64,000 nucleotides of DNA from Uloborus plumipes (lineage: Eukaryota; Arthropoda; Arachnida; Araneae; Uloboridae): NCBI GenBank assembly GCA_038373865.1, contig JAXGGA010005170.1, positions 16,628-80,627 on the forward strand, in the 5' to 3' direction. Shown here one piece after another: positions 22,082-31,860 of the stretch (position 1 is its first letter; the number at the start of each line of letters is the position of its first letter). Both the position numbers and the translations under genes were made by a program. The notes beneath the pieces were generated by a model. The model was not told where the DNA came from and searched no databases. It saw nothing but the letters and a program-made list of their open reading frames with translations.

Positions 22082-25000
22082 TATTGAAGGTCATGCTCAA
22101 CATGTTCTCGAGGAGTTACGGAGCGGCGTGACAGACGTGAAAAGATTCTAATAGAGAGAAATATCTTTTCTGAAAGGAAGGTATTACAAAAAGAAAGAAC
22201 GAAACAAAGTGCAAAATTCAAAATTTCTTTACACACATTTAAACTCTTTCAAAAAAAAAAAAACATGGTTTTAAGTTGCGACGATTCTTGGGGACAGATG
22301 TTTTCATTATCTAAAAGAAAACTTTCGTCAATGTTAGATAGGTTATTTAGTGTATGTTATTTTCAATTATAATAAAGCAATAATAGTGGCAAAGTAAAAA
22401 ATATCTAATTACAACATCATTGGGTGTTAATAGATCGCAATTTTTGTTAGAAGCACAAAAACTAAAAATAAAAGAATTCAATAAATAAAATTATTTGAGA
22501 ATTTATATTAAAAGCTACTGTGATTAATATTTATGAACTAACGATATGATCGGAAGTTTTTTTCAAACTTTTGTCGCACATTAATCCTTGAAGGTTTGTA
22601 GCCTTTTCTTTCTAAATATTTTAACTAAAATATTTTTGAAAAGCTGAAGACAATCATATTTTATCTGGCAATTGTGAAAAATCAAATATGCAGAATGCTT
22701 CCATGTCCAGTACACAGTTGGAGGAATAATACAATTTTTGTTTTAGAAGCAAAAATTGGTAAAAAGGAAAGATGAAAAGTAATTACATCATCTAAAAGGT
22801 TTATCAAACAATGAAATTTTCAACTAAGATTTTTATAAAAAAGAAAATATTTAATTAGGTCCTCACATTATACCGGATAACCCTCACATCAATTCCGGAT
22901 ATTCCCCACATCAATACCGGATACTTAGCCGGATATCCTGCAAAAATCTTCCGGATATCCGTATCCGGGGCGGTCAGTCGGATCGGATATCCGGAAGTAC
23001 CGGATACTTAAAATATCAGCCGGATAGGCCGGATACCGGATAGTTACCGGATATCCGGTCCATCCCTACTATCAGCATATGGTATAGCATCAGAGAAAGG
23101 CTCATCAGTTTCAGTGTTACTAATATCTTCCTTCTTTGAAAGTTTCTTTGCAATATTCTTTCATTTCGTAGTCATGGGTTTTGTTCTCTTTCTTTTTATC
23201 TTCAACGTAATGTGTTTTTATTTTATTTTCTCAGTTTTTTTTGCCAGTTCTTTTTCAACTAGAATGTCGGTTCGGATTGTACAGTGCTTCCTCTTTTTTC
23301 TTCTGGTTGTCTGCTTTCGTGGCCCTGCTTTTGGAAAGGGCTTTTTGTCTGCAAGGGTCACAAGTCGACGTGTTTCGGAGGAGCGGGTTGCACCAGTTGG
23401 GATTGAAGGTTCACTCCTTTCAACGATAGCAATAGGGACATTTTTAACACTAGCACTACCCTTAACCAGTAGTAGGAACATTTTCAACACCAGACTTACC
23501 CGTACTAGTAGAAGGGACAGCAGGTAGGTCTGTGTATGTATCTATAAACATGCGATGTCATGCCAACATCATGGTGGGGTAAGTTGGCATAGATCGTTAT
23601 CCTATTCCAAGATACCCCAAGCTGATCAAGGCATTTTCTGGAAAACATGGTGGCCCTGCCCAGAATACAGACGACTGGGAATCCAGTAACTGCATCAATC
23701 CCCAGTCTATTGTTTACTGTATCCACCATTACTTTGGAGTACTTGAACAAAAATTTCAAGGGTGCTGAAAAACGAAAAGCAAATCGGAAAAAAAATTTAC
23801 TCATCAGAAAGAAAAACACAAAAAAAAAAAAAAAAAAATCCATTCTTTGAACGCATGCTAGCAAGACACTAAAACTGTTGTGGATGATGCAGCAGGTTAC
23901 TGAGTATGTCTCATCACGACAGCAGCGCTGTGAGCACTGTGTACTAGAAATTAAACACACAGTGCCAACGGTGCCCCTTATGCCAAATAGCCCCAGTCTC
24001 CCCTATACCCCTCTCATCAGATGAAATAGACACGTGAAAAGTAAATAAACGAATAAATAAAGTTTTGTCGCACCTTTAAGGAATGTAACTGTTACTGTTC
24101 TTCCGTAGAAAAAGTTCTCAATCGTTTAAAAAAATAAATAAATAAATAAATAAAAGTACAAAGAACATCTAAAACACATTTGATCAAAGAAAGAAGAAAA
24201 CAAATCGTTCGTTAACAAAATTTCTCGAATTTTATTTTTAATCCGTTGCCAGTTGTTAAATATAAATAAAGAATAAAATGCTCTCGTGAATAAAAAATTT
24301 TTGTTACAAAAAAAAATCGTCTGGCAAAACAAAAATAAATAAATAAAAAAATAAATAAATAAATAAAATAACAAAAATAAATAAAAAACAAAAAAGCGTC
24401 TGCACAGTCAATCATTTTTTTCTGAACCTGTATTTCTGCCATGTTTGCGGAGTCGGAGTCTGAATCAGAGTCCTCACGGAAGATTATTTACATGCATCAT
24501 TTATCAAAACCATTTTCTTACAAAGTTAGTTTGAAGAAAATCCGCCTTTAAGTTCAGGATCAACATTCAACTTAAATTTCCCCATTGGCGCTAATGTTGT
24601 TTTTTTCGGAAATGTTCAACATTGAACGAAACATGGTTCAAATCAGAAAGCAAAATATGGGAATGAGCCTCTCCGAGATCTTTCGAACAACAAAAAGTTT
24701 ATTCAATTCGGACAGTTCACTTAAAAGTTATTAGGCAAGGAAAGGTTGCTTGAACGGTTCAATGTTGAGCGAAAACATGTTCAAATTAAAAATTTAAATA
24801 CAGTAATGAAGTATCCTTGATGAGATCCTTCGAAGAAAAAAAAGCTCGTTTAAATCGGGCTGTTCAGTTAAAAGTTGTCAGGGGTGACAGCTTGTTTGAA
24901 CGGTTCAATGTTGAACGAAAAATTGTTCACATCGGAAATGTAAATGCGGGAATGAAGTATCCTTGATAAGATCTTTCCAGCAAAAAAAGTTTGTTCAAAT

Positions 25001-25084
25001 CGGACTTTTCACTCAAAAGTTAGTATCGCGGGACAGGTTGTTTGAACGGTTCAAAGTTGAACCAAAAATTGTTCCAAAATCAAC

Positions 25085-25452
25085 TCCAATTTAATCAATG
25101 ATAGTCAAAACAACTATATTTAGAAAAGTCGGCATTGATACGGCATATACTGTCCGTCTGTGAGAGCAGCACCTTGCACTCGTGAACCATTCCATTTAAA
25201 AAAGGGGTGATGGGATGTGAGTGGGAAGTTTTCGAAGTTTTCAATTTAAAACTTGTATTTTTTTTTGCTATATCCGTTTGACATATTCAACTAAACTATT
25301 TGTTACTAATAAACTACTAGCATTTGAAATTAGCATCGTTCTATGTTGTTTGATACGGCTCAAAATGCTGCATATTATTCTTCCCCTTTTTGTTATCTTA
25401 CCTATCACCCCTATTTTGCTAAGATCAGAGAAGGCATGACGCTTGCGTAACT
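25085..25452. other. Unassigned stretch left of the satellite
   Basis: No repeat or gene was recognised; it holds only a T-rich 72-codon frame (25221-25439) without recognisable features. Confidence 0.45.
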
Positions 25453-25474
25453 ACGCGGAAGATGCAATACACCG

Positions 25475-25559
25475 CCAACTCGGCTATTTCGATCCATGGA
25501 CTGCAGTTTCGTGCTTATTATGCACTCATCAGCATGGAATACGAAACTAGCCGAGTTGG
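25475..25559 (-). ncRNA. Hammerhead ribozyme, type I, unit 1 (canonical core)
   Basis: On the minus strand: a 12-bp outer stem I (CCAACUCGGCUA with UAGCCGAGUUGG), UUUCG/CGAAA, then UCCAUG/CAUGGA. CUGAUGA follows (25526-25532), stem II is GUGC-AUAAUAA-GCAC (25511-25525), then GAAAC. Stem III is the self-complementary ACUGCAGU, ending in cleavage triplet GUC (25499-25501). All invariant core bases are present, including the G10.1-C11.1 pair. Expected cleavage lies between the complements of 25499 and 25498. Confidence 0.9.
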
Positions 25560-25747
25560 ACGCAAAAATCCTCTTATAAAGCAACGAGAGCCGAAAAAAA
25601 ACTGGTAGCTAATGTGAAATTAGAGCACCAGCGAGCGACCGCACTTGGTACGGTACAACTCGTAATTTTTTTAAGGCAGAGCTCGTGTATAAAGCAGTGA
25701 GTAACTGCCTCCAAGCAAGGGCTAAGGCAGGAACATGCAATACACCG

Positions 25748-25832
25748 CCAACTCGGCTATTTCGATCCATGGACTGCAGTTTCGTGCTTATTATGCAGTC
25801 ATCAGCATGGAATACGAAACTAGCCGAGTTGG
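25748..25832 (-). ncRNA. Hammerhead ribozyme, unit 2 (C10.1 variant)
   Basis: Same stem I, CUGAUGA, GAAAC, palindromic stem III and GUC as unit 1. The base after CUGAUGA is C instead of G, so the first pair of stem II becomes a C-C mismatch, leaving UGC/GCA. This is expected to weaken activity. Confidence 0.85.
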
Positions 25833-26020
25833 ACGCAAAAATCCTCTTATAAAGCAACGAGAGCCGAAAAAAAACTGGTAGCTAATGTGAAATTAGAGCA
25901 CCAGCGAGCGACCGCACTTGGTACGGTACAACTCGTAATTTTTTTAAGGCAGAGCTCGTGTATAAAGCAGTGAGTAACTGCCTCCAAGCAAGGGCTAAGG
26001 CAGGAACATGCAATACACCG

Positions 26021-26105
26021 CCAACTCGGCTATTTCGATCCATGGACTGCAGTTTCGTGCTTATTATGCAGTCATCAGCATGGAATACGAAACTAGCCGA
26101 GTTGG
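26021..26105 (-). ncRNA. Hammerhead ribozyme, unit 3 (C10.1 variant)
   Basis: Identical to unit 2 across the ribozyme, with the C-C mismatch at the base of stem II and an intact 12-bp outer stem I. Confidence 0.85.
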
Positions 26106-26293
26106 ACGCAAAAATCCTCTTATAAAGCAACGAGAGCCGAAAAAAAACTGGTAGCTAATGTGAAATTAGAGCACCAGCAAGCGACCGCACTTGGTACGGT
26201 ACAACTCGTAAATTTTTTAAGGCAGAGCTCGTGTATAAAGCAGTGAGTAACTGCCTCCAAGCAAGGGCTAAGGCAGGAACATGCAATACACCG

Positions 26294-26378
26294 CCAACTT
26301 GGCTATTTCGATCCATGGACTGCAGTTTCGTGCTTATTATGCAGTCATCAGCATGGAATACGAAACTAGCCGAGTTGG
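26294..26378 (-). ncRNA. Hammerhead ribozyme, unit 4 (C10.1 variant)
   Basis: As unit 2, with one further change in outer stem I (CCAACTTGGC on the plus strand), which opens one C-G pair. The catalytic core is otherwise unchanged. Confidence 0.85.
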
Positions 26379-26566
26379 ACGCAAAAATCCTCTTATAAAG
26401 CAACGAGAGCCGAAAAAAAGCTGGTAGCTAATGTGAAATTAGAGCACCAGCGAGCGACCGCACTTGGTACGGTACAACTCGTAAATTTTTTAAGGCAGAG
26501 CTCGTGTATAAAGCAGTGAGTAACTGCCTCCAAGCAAGGGCTAAGGCAGGAACATGCAATACACCG

Positions 26567-26651
26567 CCAACTTGGCTATTTCGATCCATGGACTGCAGTT
26601 TCGTGCTTATTATGCAGTCATCAGCATGGAATACGAAACTAGCCGAGTTGG
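26567..26651 (-). ncRNA. Hammerhead ribozyme, unit 5 (C10.1 variant)
   Basis: As unit 4: C10.1 mismatch and the same stem I change, so units 4 and 5 arose by duplication of one parent unit. Confidence 0.85.
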
Positions 26652-26871
26652 ACGCAAAAATCCTCTTATAAAGCAACGAGAGCCGAAAAAAAGCTGGTAG
26701 CTAATGTGAAATTAGAGCACCAGCGAGCGACCGCACTTGGTACGGTACAACTCGTAAATTTTTTAAGGCAGAGCTCGGGTATAAAGCAGTGAGTAACCGC
26801 CCCCAAGCAAGGGCTAAGGCAGGAACATGCAATGCACCGCCAACTTGGCTATTTCGATCCGTGGACTGCAG

Positions 26872-26946
26872 TAGTTTCGTATTTCATGCTGATGAGTGCA
26901 TAATAAGCACGAAACTGCAGTCCATGGATCGAAATAGCCGAGTTGG
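26872..26946 (+). ncRNA. Hammerhead ribozyme in the inverted terminal unit (canonical core)
   Basis: On the plus strand: CTGATGA (26889-26895), GTGC-ATAATAA-GCAC (26896-26910), GAAAC, TGCA and GTC (26920-26922), with CAUG/CAUG plus weaker pairs as stem I. G10.1-C11.1 is intact. The outer stem I strand is lost at the inversion junction, but the truncated sixth unit upstream (26840-26855) can pair with 26931-26946 instead. Confidence 0.82.
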
Positions 26947-27014
26947 CGGTGTATTGCGTGTTTCTGCCTTAGCCCTTGTTTAGAGGCGGTTACTCACTGC
27001 TTTACACGCGGAAG

Positions 27015-27723
27015 GTTTTACCCAAGAAAATCAGACATTACCAAGCTTGCATAATGATTTTATTCAAAGAGTGGATTCACTTGACAGTGGGGGAATTTAA
27101 TACCAAAAAACTGAAATTTTTAACTGTCCAAGCGTGGTCAATAATGAAATAAAAGTAACCGACAATTAGGAGTATTTTAATTACAAACTCAGTAATACGA
27201 AGGAACATATGCCAGACGTATGCATCTAAAATACAAAATATTAAAACATCAAAACAAACAGTTTGGAATAATTTTAAATTTAAAGCCATGTAAGAACTAA
27301 AATTTCAGATATTTAACAACTAAAACAAAGTAGTGAGAGACAATATAAAACTGCATAGCACAAAAAATCGAATAAATAAAAATAAATAGGTCTAATTACA
27401 TTTACTTTCAAAAATTTTAGATATTGAAGTTCTACTCGTATATACAAGACACACATGTTAGGTTAAACACACTTATTGGCAGGATATTCAGAAGATATAT
27501 ATGATCGGATTTATTGAGATTTGGGCAAACAAAAAAGTTTCGACGAAACCGTAATGGTTTATTGTTCTTGTAGTTTATCGGGTACCAGAAACAATTGTTA
27601 CGATAAGCAGTAATAAATTTTTTTAATAAATTGAAAAAAAAAATAAGCGAATATTTGTAGCGATTTGAAATGTGTACCCACTATCAGTCTTGTACTCATT
27701 CAAAGAATTATGACTTTAGCATT
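27015..27723. other. AT-rich spacer, nothing recognised
   Basis: No repeat or gene recognised; only a short minus frame without features (27077-27289). Confidence 0.45.
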
Positions 27724-28805
27724 CAGGTCAGTACTTAAGGAGTGAGTTTTTAGGGTTTAAACCCCCTCCAAAAGTTTTCAAAACTATTCCAAGCAATGCT
27801 TTTCATAATTCCTTTTTTGCTGAAAAATTAATTATGCATTTTAGTCTTTTATTTATTTATAACAATTTCGTTTGAAAAATGCAGTTATTATCGTTGAAGT
27901 ATTGTTCATCCATAATGCTTTATCTGCTGCATTTATTTTTATTGTTGTGAACGTCATTTCTTGCTTAACAATACAGCGTTTTCTTTCAAATTTGGAGTTC
28001 TTTATACTAACAAAACATCAAAATTCTTAAACTTTGAGAGAGCCAAACTCTATATTTAACATATTTTAAAAGTGTCAAAAATAAAAATATAATGAAATTA
28101 AATTAAATTTTACTGGTAATGGGTCATTCCATAGAGACTAACGTAACATTCAGAGTTGATTTTGTAACTGTTTTTACTTGTAACTTAAAGGATAAAAAAT
28201 ATTTTTTAGTTATGCTGGTGGATTTACAATGTACATGGTATCTACATGTCAATTCTGCTAAAAATTTAAAACAAAATTACTGACAGTAGATACTTTTTCA
28301 ACCAAAATAGCAGCGTGACTAACGTAACATTTTTGCAACCCTGAAAATGAATGCTCATGTTGTGAGGCAAACATATCTCAAAGTTAAAGCAACTGTTAAA
28401 AATTGAATGATATATTTGAAAAGTGTGTAAAGTTGGCTTTTGAAAACATAAAACACATTTGTTAAATCTTAATTTTTTTAGTCTTAAGTGTCACTTTTAC
28501 TCAAGATGGAGTGTGACTAACGTAACCATCGAATAACAAGCAGTAGACACCCTACAAACTATTTATTATGACTAATCTCAGTGATAATTACAATACTTTT
28601 TCAATTTATTTTAACTTCTTATGTTGTATGATTTTCATTTATTTATTTATTTATTTATTTTTTTTTTTTGATACTTTTTTCACTTCGGTATTTTTTTTCC
28701 TTCGGCTGAGGTTGACATCTCTATGGAATGACCCTAATGGAAGATTTCCCCAAAAAATGCGTCCGTTAAAACTCTCCCCGAAGCAAAAATCTGGTTACTG
28801 CCCTG
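27724..28805. mobile_element. hAT element with worn duplication, carrying family A MITE
   Basis: The left end CAGGTCAGTACTTAAGGAG and right end TCTGGTTACTGCCCTG match the element at 41547-42032, including GGTTTAAACCCCCTCC near the left and CTCTCCCCGAAGC near the right. Flanks TTAGCATT and GTAGCCTT agree at 6 of 8 bases. MITE 28121-28734 lies inside. Confidence 0.75.
28121..28734 (+). mobile_element. GGG-type MITE (family A), 614 bp, TAAT duplication
   Basis: The ends GGGTCATTCCATAGAGA and TCTCTATGGAATGACCC are perfect 17-bp inverted repeats flanked by TAAT (28117-28120 and 28735-28738). GACTAACGTAAC occurs at 28136, 28317 and 28515 in one direction. A second, inverted copy at 60221-61594 keeps all three. 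Non-coding. A 4-bp AT duplication would fit Sola- or Chapaev-type elements, but I cannot assign it. Confidence 0.85.
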
Positions 28806-29399
28806 GTAGCCTTTCAGCTAATGTTTAAAATTGAAAAAAAATAACTATTTTGGTACCTATTTAGTTTTCAGAAAAAATAGGATAGTTTTCCCACCTTCAA
28901 TGAAGTCTATTTCTTTAGACAGCTAACTACAGAAAGACTCTTTCTGATAGAGTAGATTTTGCCATCATTTATTAATACTATAACTTTCTTTAATTATGAG
29001 CTTATTTTCATAAGCATAGTTATCACAGTTTCTTTTATTTTTGATGAGACAATTTTTGTTTAGATATAAGACATTAAAACGCTTAAAATATCAACCTTAA
29101 AACATTGAGCCTTCTACATAAAAAGTAAAAACAATTGCATTTTAACAAAACATTTCAGTGTTTTCTACAGACCTATTCATTGATTCCCCATCCCTACTTG
29201 CCACTATGCTACTTCATCAAAAACGTCAACCCATCTGTGCCCAGTAGCCTAAAAACGGACACTTGTTAGTTACTGCATACAAAAACCTGTAATGGGTGTA
29301 TCCTTTTACTAAAGCTGTTTTTCACAAGTTAAATAGTCCTTCTTCGTGACAAAACCAGTTAGAGCCACTAGTTGGATAACAGAGTTTATTTATTGACAG
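28806..29399. other. AT-rich DNA, nothing recognised
   Basis: No inverted ends, RNA genes or credible frames seen. Confidence 0.45.
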
Positions 29400-29590
29400 C
29401 TATTTTCTGACAAATCAGTCAAGCAACAATCCAGCGTGGGTAGCCACAGAAAGTAAGCCTAATACGATTTCAAGCCGATTTTAAGCCTAAAATGTGTGTA
29501 AAATATTCCGAATAAGAGTTTTAGCAGATAAAAATTGAAAAAAAAAAGTTAGAAAAAAACTTGGGCATAAATGGTTTAACTACATTTTGG
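29400..29590 (-). repeat. Dispersed repeat R2, inverted copy without the MITE
   Basis: Reverse complement of the outer parts of 8870-9725: CTGACAAATCAGTCAAGCAA at the left and AAACTTGGGCATAAATGG at the right. The middle of R2 and its piggyBac MITE are absent. Confidence 0.6.
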
Positions 29591-30544
29591 TCCATGATTC
29601 AACTTTCTATAAGCGCCGAAATCCTCTTGGAAGCGGGGAGGGGGAATTAGAGTGTAGCGGAGTTAACGTGTACATTAAAAAATGAAATAAATATTCTTAG
29701 GAAGAAATTAGCTATTGTTTTTTTTTTTTTTTTCGATTTGGCAGGTGAGACTTTATATGCCAATCAGAAAACACAGAAACATTTAAATCTCCTTGTATCC
29801 GCATACTATAGAAATCCCTGAGCGTATTAAGCAAATAAATTAAACCATAAATAATAATAATGATAAAAAGCAACGAAAGGAGTTATTTCAACTATTCTTG
29901 CATTAAGTCATTGCAAAATTTTAAAACTTCTGTGTCAAAAATTTTCAGATTCAAATCAAAATTCCCTGATATCAGAGATTTGCGCTTTAGTTTTTTTTTC
30001 AGAGTTTTCTCAGAAAAGAAAAAATTTCAAAAAATTTTCAATTTTTTTAAACAGAGCCAGGTGTTAAAAATTGCTGTCGCATCTGATAATGATACATTTA
30101 TTTCTACAATAATTAGGAAGATTGTAACCAGCAATCGCTTTCAAATCTTCTGTTAAGAGAAGAACCGTTAATAAATAAGTTGCAGTTTTCCTTTTTTAAT
30201 TCTTATGCTCCAAATTTTAAATTTGAACTTCAAGGTGCACTGTTTTGGTTATCTGAGTACCAAATTTTATGGTTTCAAGTGCGATAGACAGTAGACATGT
30301 CTGATTCTCTACTTGTACACAGACGTTTCTTTTCATAAGTACGGATCAGGTAAATCCGAGAAAGTCACTGCACGCGAGATACATGCCCTTTGTATTTCTT
30401 GTAATGCACCTTCCAGTGAACACGCATGACCAAGAGATACAATAAGAGGTAATTTTATACGCATTATAGCTTTATACGAAACATCGCCACGATACTCCGA
30501 CTTAAACTATTCTTCCCTATGCTCTAGTTCTACTTTAACCAATA
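29591..30544. other. AT-rich DNA, nothing recognised
   Basis: The 98-codon plus frame at 29860-30156 (SFFFRVFSEKKK and similar) is low in complexity and not credible as a gene. Confidence 0.45.
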
Positions 30545-30686
30545 CAGTCGAACCTGTTTATCTCGAGGCTGCTTATCTCGAAAACCTCTTTATGTCGAAT
30601 TTTTTCAATTACCCTGCTTTTACAACATACATTTAATGTTTTCTTTCATGTTTATCTCGAATGATTTTTCCCGAAAACCTCTATAT

Positions 30687-31441
30687 GGGCGATTCTCTGT
30701 AAACTCGTCATTTTTCACACGAAATCTGTCCGGGCACGGTTTTTTGAAATGTTCGTATAATTATAATACTATTGCTCAGAAAATGAATCTATTACTTTGG
30801 TTTGAAAGAGGACCAATTGAAGTTTGTGTTTTTCTGATAAATCATGATAGGGGGTAAGTCCCCCGCCTAGTATAACTAGGCAGGGGACTCTGCCAGGTGA
30901 CTGTGTTTTTGCTCTTTGTTGCGTAATAGCTGCAAAACTATTGGCACATAATTAGTTACGAGACTACCTATAAATTTAGGCACAAATCGTGGACATAATA
31001 ACTAATATGTTTTATAATTTCATTAATTGACATCAATAAAATCACTTCCCAGAGGACTGTTTGGAAAAACTCCGGACAGAATTTACATGACAATTTAAAG
31101 TTTTAGAAATACGTAATTATACCTTATTTCATAAGAAAAATATAGCTTCATTATTCTATTTTCAGACATTACTTGCCAAATTTATGTAGTCTTAATAGGT
31201 TATTTGAAATACTACTATCTTTAACAGTTAGACTATGGGATTGGGACAGCCAGAGGACTGTGTTTTTGGCGCTTAGATAATTTCTAGAAAAAGAAATTAA
31301 ATTGTTATCACTCCAAATACAATTGGGCCACAAAGTATTAATGCTTCACTTGTATTAAGAGCGATAATTAGTTTATTACACTTTATTATTTTTAAAATAC
31401 TCAGTCCGGACAACCAATAACCAGTTTGCAGAAAATCGCCC
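30687..31441 (+). mobile_element. GGG-type MITE (family C), 755 bp, ATAT duplication
   Basis: The ends GGGCGATTCTCTGTAAACT and CAGTTTGCAGAAAATCGCCC are inverted and flanked by ATAT (30683-30686 and 31442-31445). The duplicated host segment at 31660-31680 shows the empty site, with one ATAT. The GACTGT motif, in the context GAGGACTGTGTTTTTGG, occurs at 30900, 31055 and 31256. Confidence 0.85.
30858..30890. repeat. 33-nt hairpin inside family C MITE
   Basis: 15-nt arms with one mismatch and a 3-nt loop: AGTCCCCCGCCTAGT, ATA, ACTAGGCAGGGGACT. GC-rich compared with its surroundings. Confidence 0.85.
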
Positions 31442-31860
31442 ATATCTCGAATTTTGACGACTCATTTTTGAATTTCATCTCCAGTCACCTTTGTCAATGG
31501 TATAACTTGGAGACAAAAATCATCTTTTGCACAATCAAATCACTCAAAGACTATGTTCGTACTTTCAGGCATGCATTAACTTGCTACCGATATATTCATC
31601 ACAATTAGTTAAGCGTGGACTCGTGTTTTTACTCGTGTTTATCTCAATGATTTTTCCCGAAAACCTTTATATCTCGAATTTTGACAACTCATTTTTGAAT
31701 TTCATCTCCAGTCACCTTTGTCAATGGTATAACTTGGAGACAAAAATCATCTTTTGCACAATCAAATCACTCAAAAACCATGTTCGTACTTAAAGGTATG
31801 CATTCACTGGCTACCGATATAGTCATCACAATTAGTAAAACGTGGACTCGCAACATGTCG
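31442..31860 (+). repeat. 227-bp tandem duplication
   Basis: Blocks starting ATATCTCGAATTTTGAC at 31442 and 31669 are nearly identical through GTCACCTTTGTCAATGG to about CGTGGACTCG. They belong to the pogo-like MITE. Confidence 0.85.

Larger units (their letters stand above)
19683..23068. mobile_element. hAT element with perfect 8-bp duplication CTATCAGC
   Basis: The terminal repeats TAGGGATGGACCGGATA and TATCCGGTCCATCCCTA are flanked by CTATCAGC on both sides (19675-19682 and 23069-23076). Both ends have clusters of GGATATCCGG and CCGGATACCGGATA (19700-19790, 22870-23055), the usual hAT subterminal array. 3386 bp, AT-rich, no transposase recognised. It carries MITEs at about 20821-21766 and 21923-22081. 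Confidence 0.93.
17393..23500 (-). pseudogene. pogo/Tigger-like transposase, C-terminal remains in pieces
   Basis: Joining the parts around two insertions, the minus strand shows FPKAGPRKQTTRRKKRKHC and RTDILVEKELAKK (23218-23490). An acidic stretch follows, ETDEPFSDAIPYADSEDSY (about 23080-23130 and 19640-19674). Then come GENGVVKYETCKYPGQI (about 17540-17600) and YWK-PEPPDAIWYPNNKVLVKI (about 17400-17465), with TAA and TGA stops inside. The KAGPRK...RKKRK and YPGQI blocks are characteristic of the tail of pogo/jerky-type transposases in arthropods. The DDE core is not recognisable; the minus frame at 23505-23960 may be its scrambled remainder. Dead copy. Confidence 0.65.
16977..24003 (-). 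mobile_element. pogo-like (Tc1/mariner) element, decayed, with nested insertions
   Basis: The inverted ends GGGGAGACCGTGGCTAGTTG and TTTGGCATAAGG...CCCCAGTCTCCCC are flanked by TA (16975-16976 and 24004-24005). R1 copy 1 shows the uninserted sequence with a single TA less at this point. The subterminal motif GGGGTAAGTTGGCA recurs (17155-17220, 23575-23590). Nested insertions are 17666-19602 and 19683-23068. Transposase relics lie on the minus strand. Confidence 0.85.
16812..25085 (-). repeat. Dispersed repeat R1, copy 2, split by pogo-like element
   Basis: 16812-16976 and 24004-25085 together are one inverted R1 copy. It includes the ACGAGCCTATTTCCCGT end, the T/A-rich middle, the CATGTTTGCGGAGTCGGAGT block and about three minisatellite units. 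The left edge at 16812 follows the ORF fragment. Comparison with copy 1 at 7725-7745 shows the empty site of the pogo-like insertion. Confidence 0.75.
25453..27014 (-). repeat. 273-bp satellite array encoding hammerhead ribozymes, flanked by 9-bp direct repeats
   Basis: Five nearly identical 273-bp units start at ATGCAATACACC: 25462, 25735, 26008, 26281 and 26554. A sixth unit (26827) stops at about 26871 and is joined to an inverted partial unit (26872-27005). ACGCGGAAG lies immediately outside both ends (25453-25461 and 27006-27014), like a target duplication. Each unit has one minus-strand hammerhead motif. The 82-codon minus frames repeated at the same period are a by-product of the unit, as they cross the ribozyme helices. 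Tandem units of 150-400 bp with type I hammerheads are the known layout of animal retrozymes and related satellites. Confidence 0.93.

Noticed and set aside
23114..23527. 137-codon plus frame in the pogo-like element
   Set aside because: Shadow of the minus-strand transposase tail (KAGPRK region); hydrophobic only because it reads the reverse strand.
25609..26676. Four identical 82-codon minus-strand frames
   Set aside because: They repeat at 273 bp because the satellite unit does, and they run through the ribozyme stems; no protein features.
25453..27014. CRISPR array
   Set aside because: The units are 273 bp and nearly identical throughout, with no unique spacers, and the context is eukaryotic.
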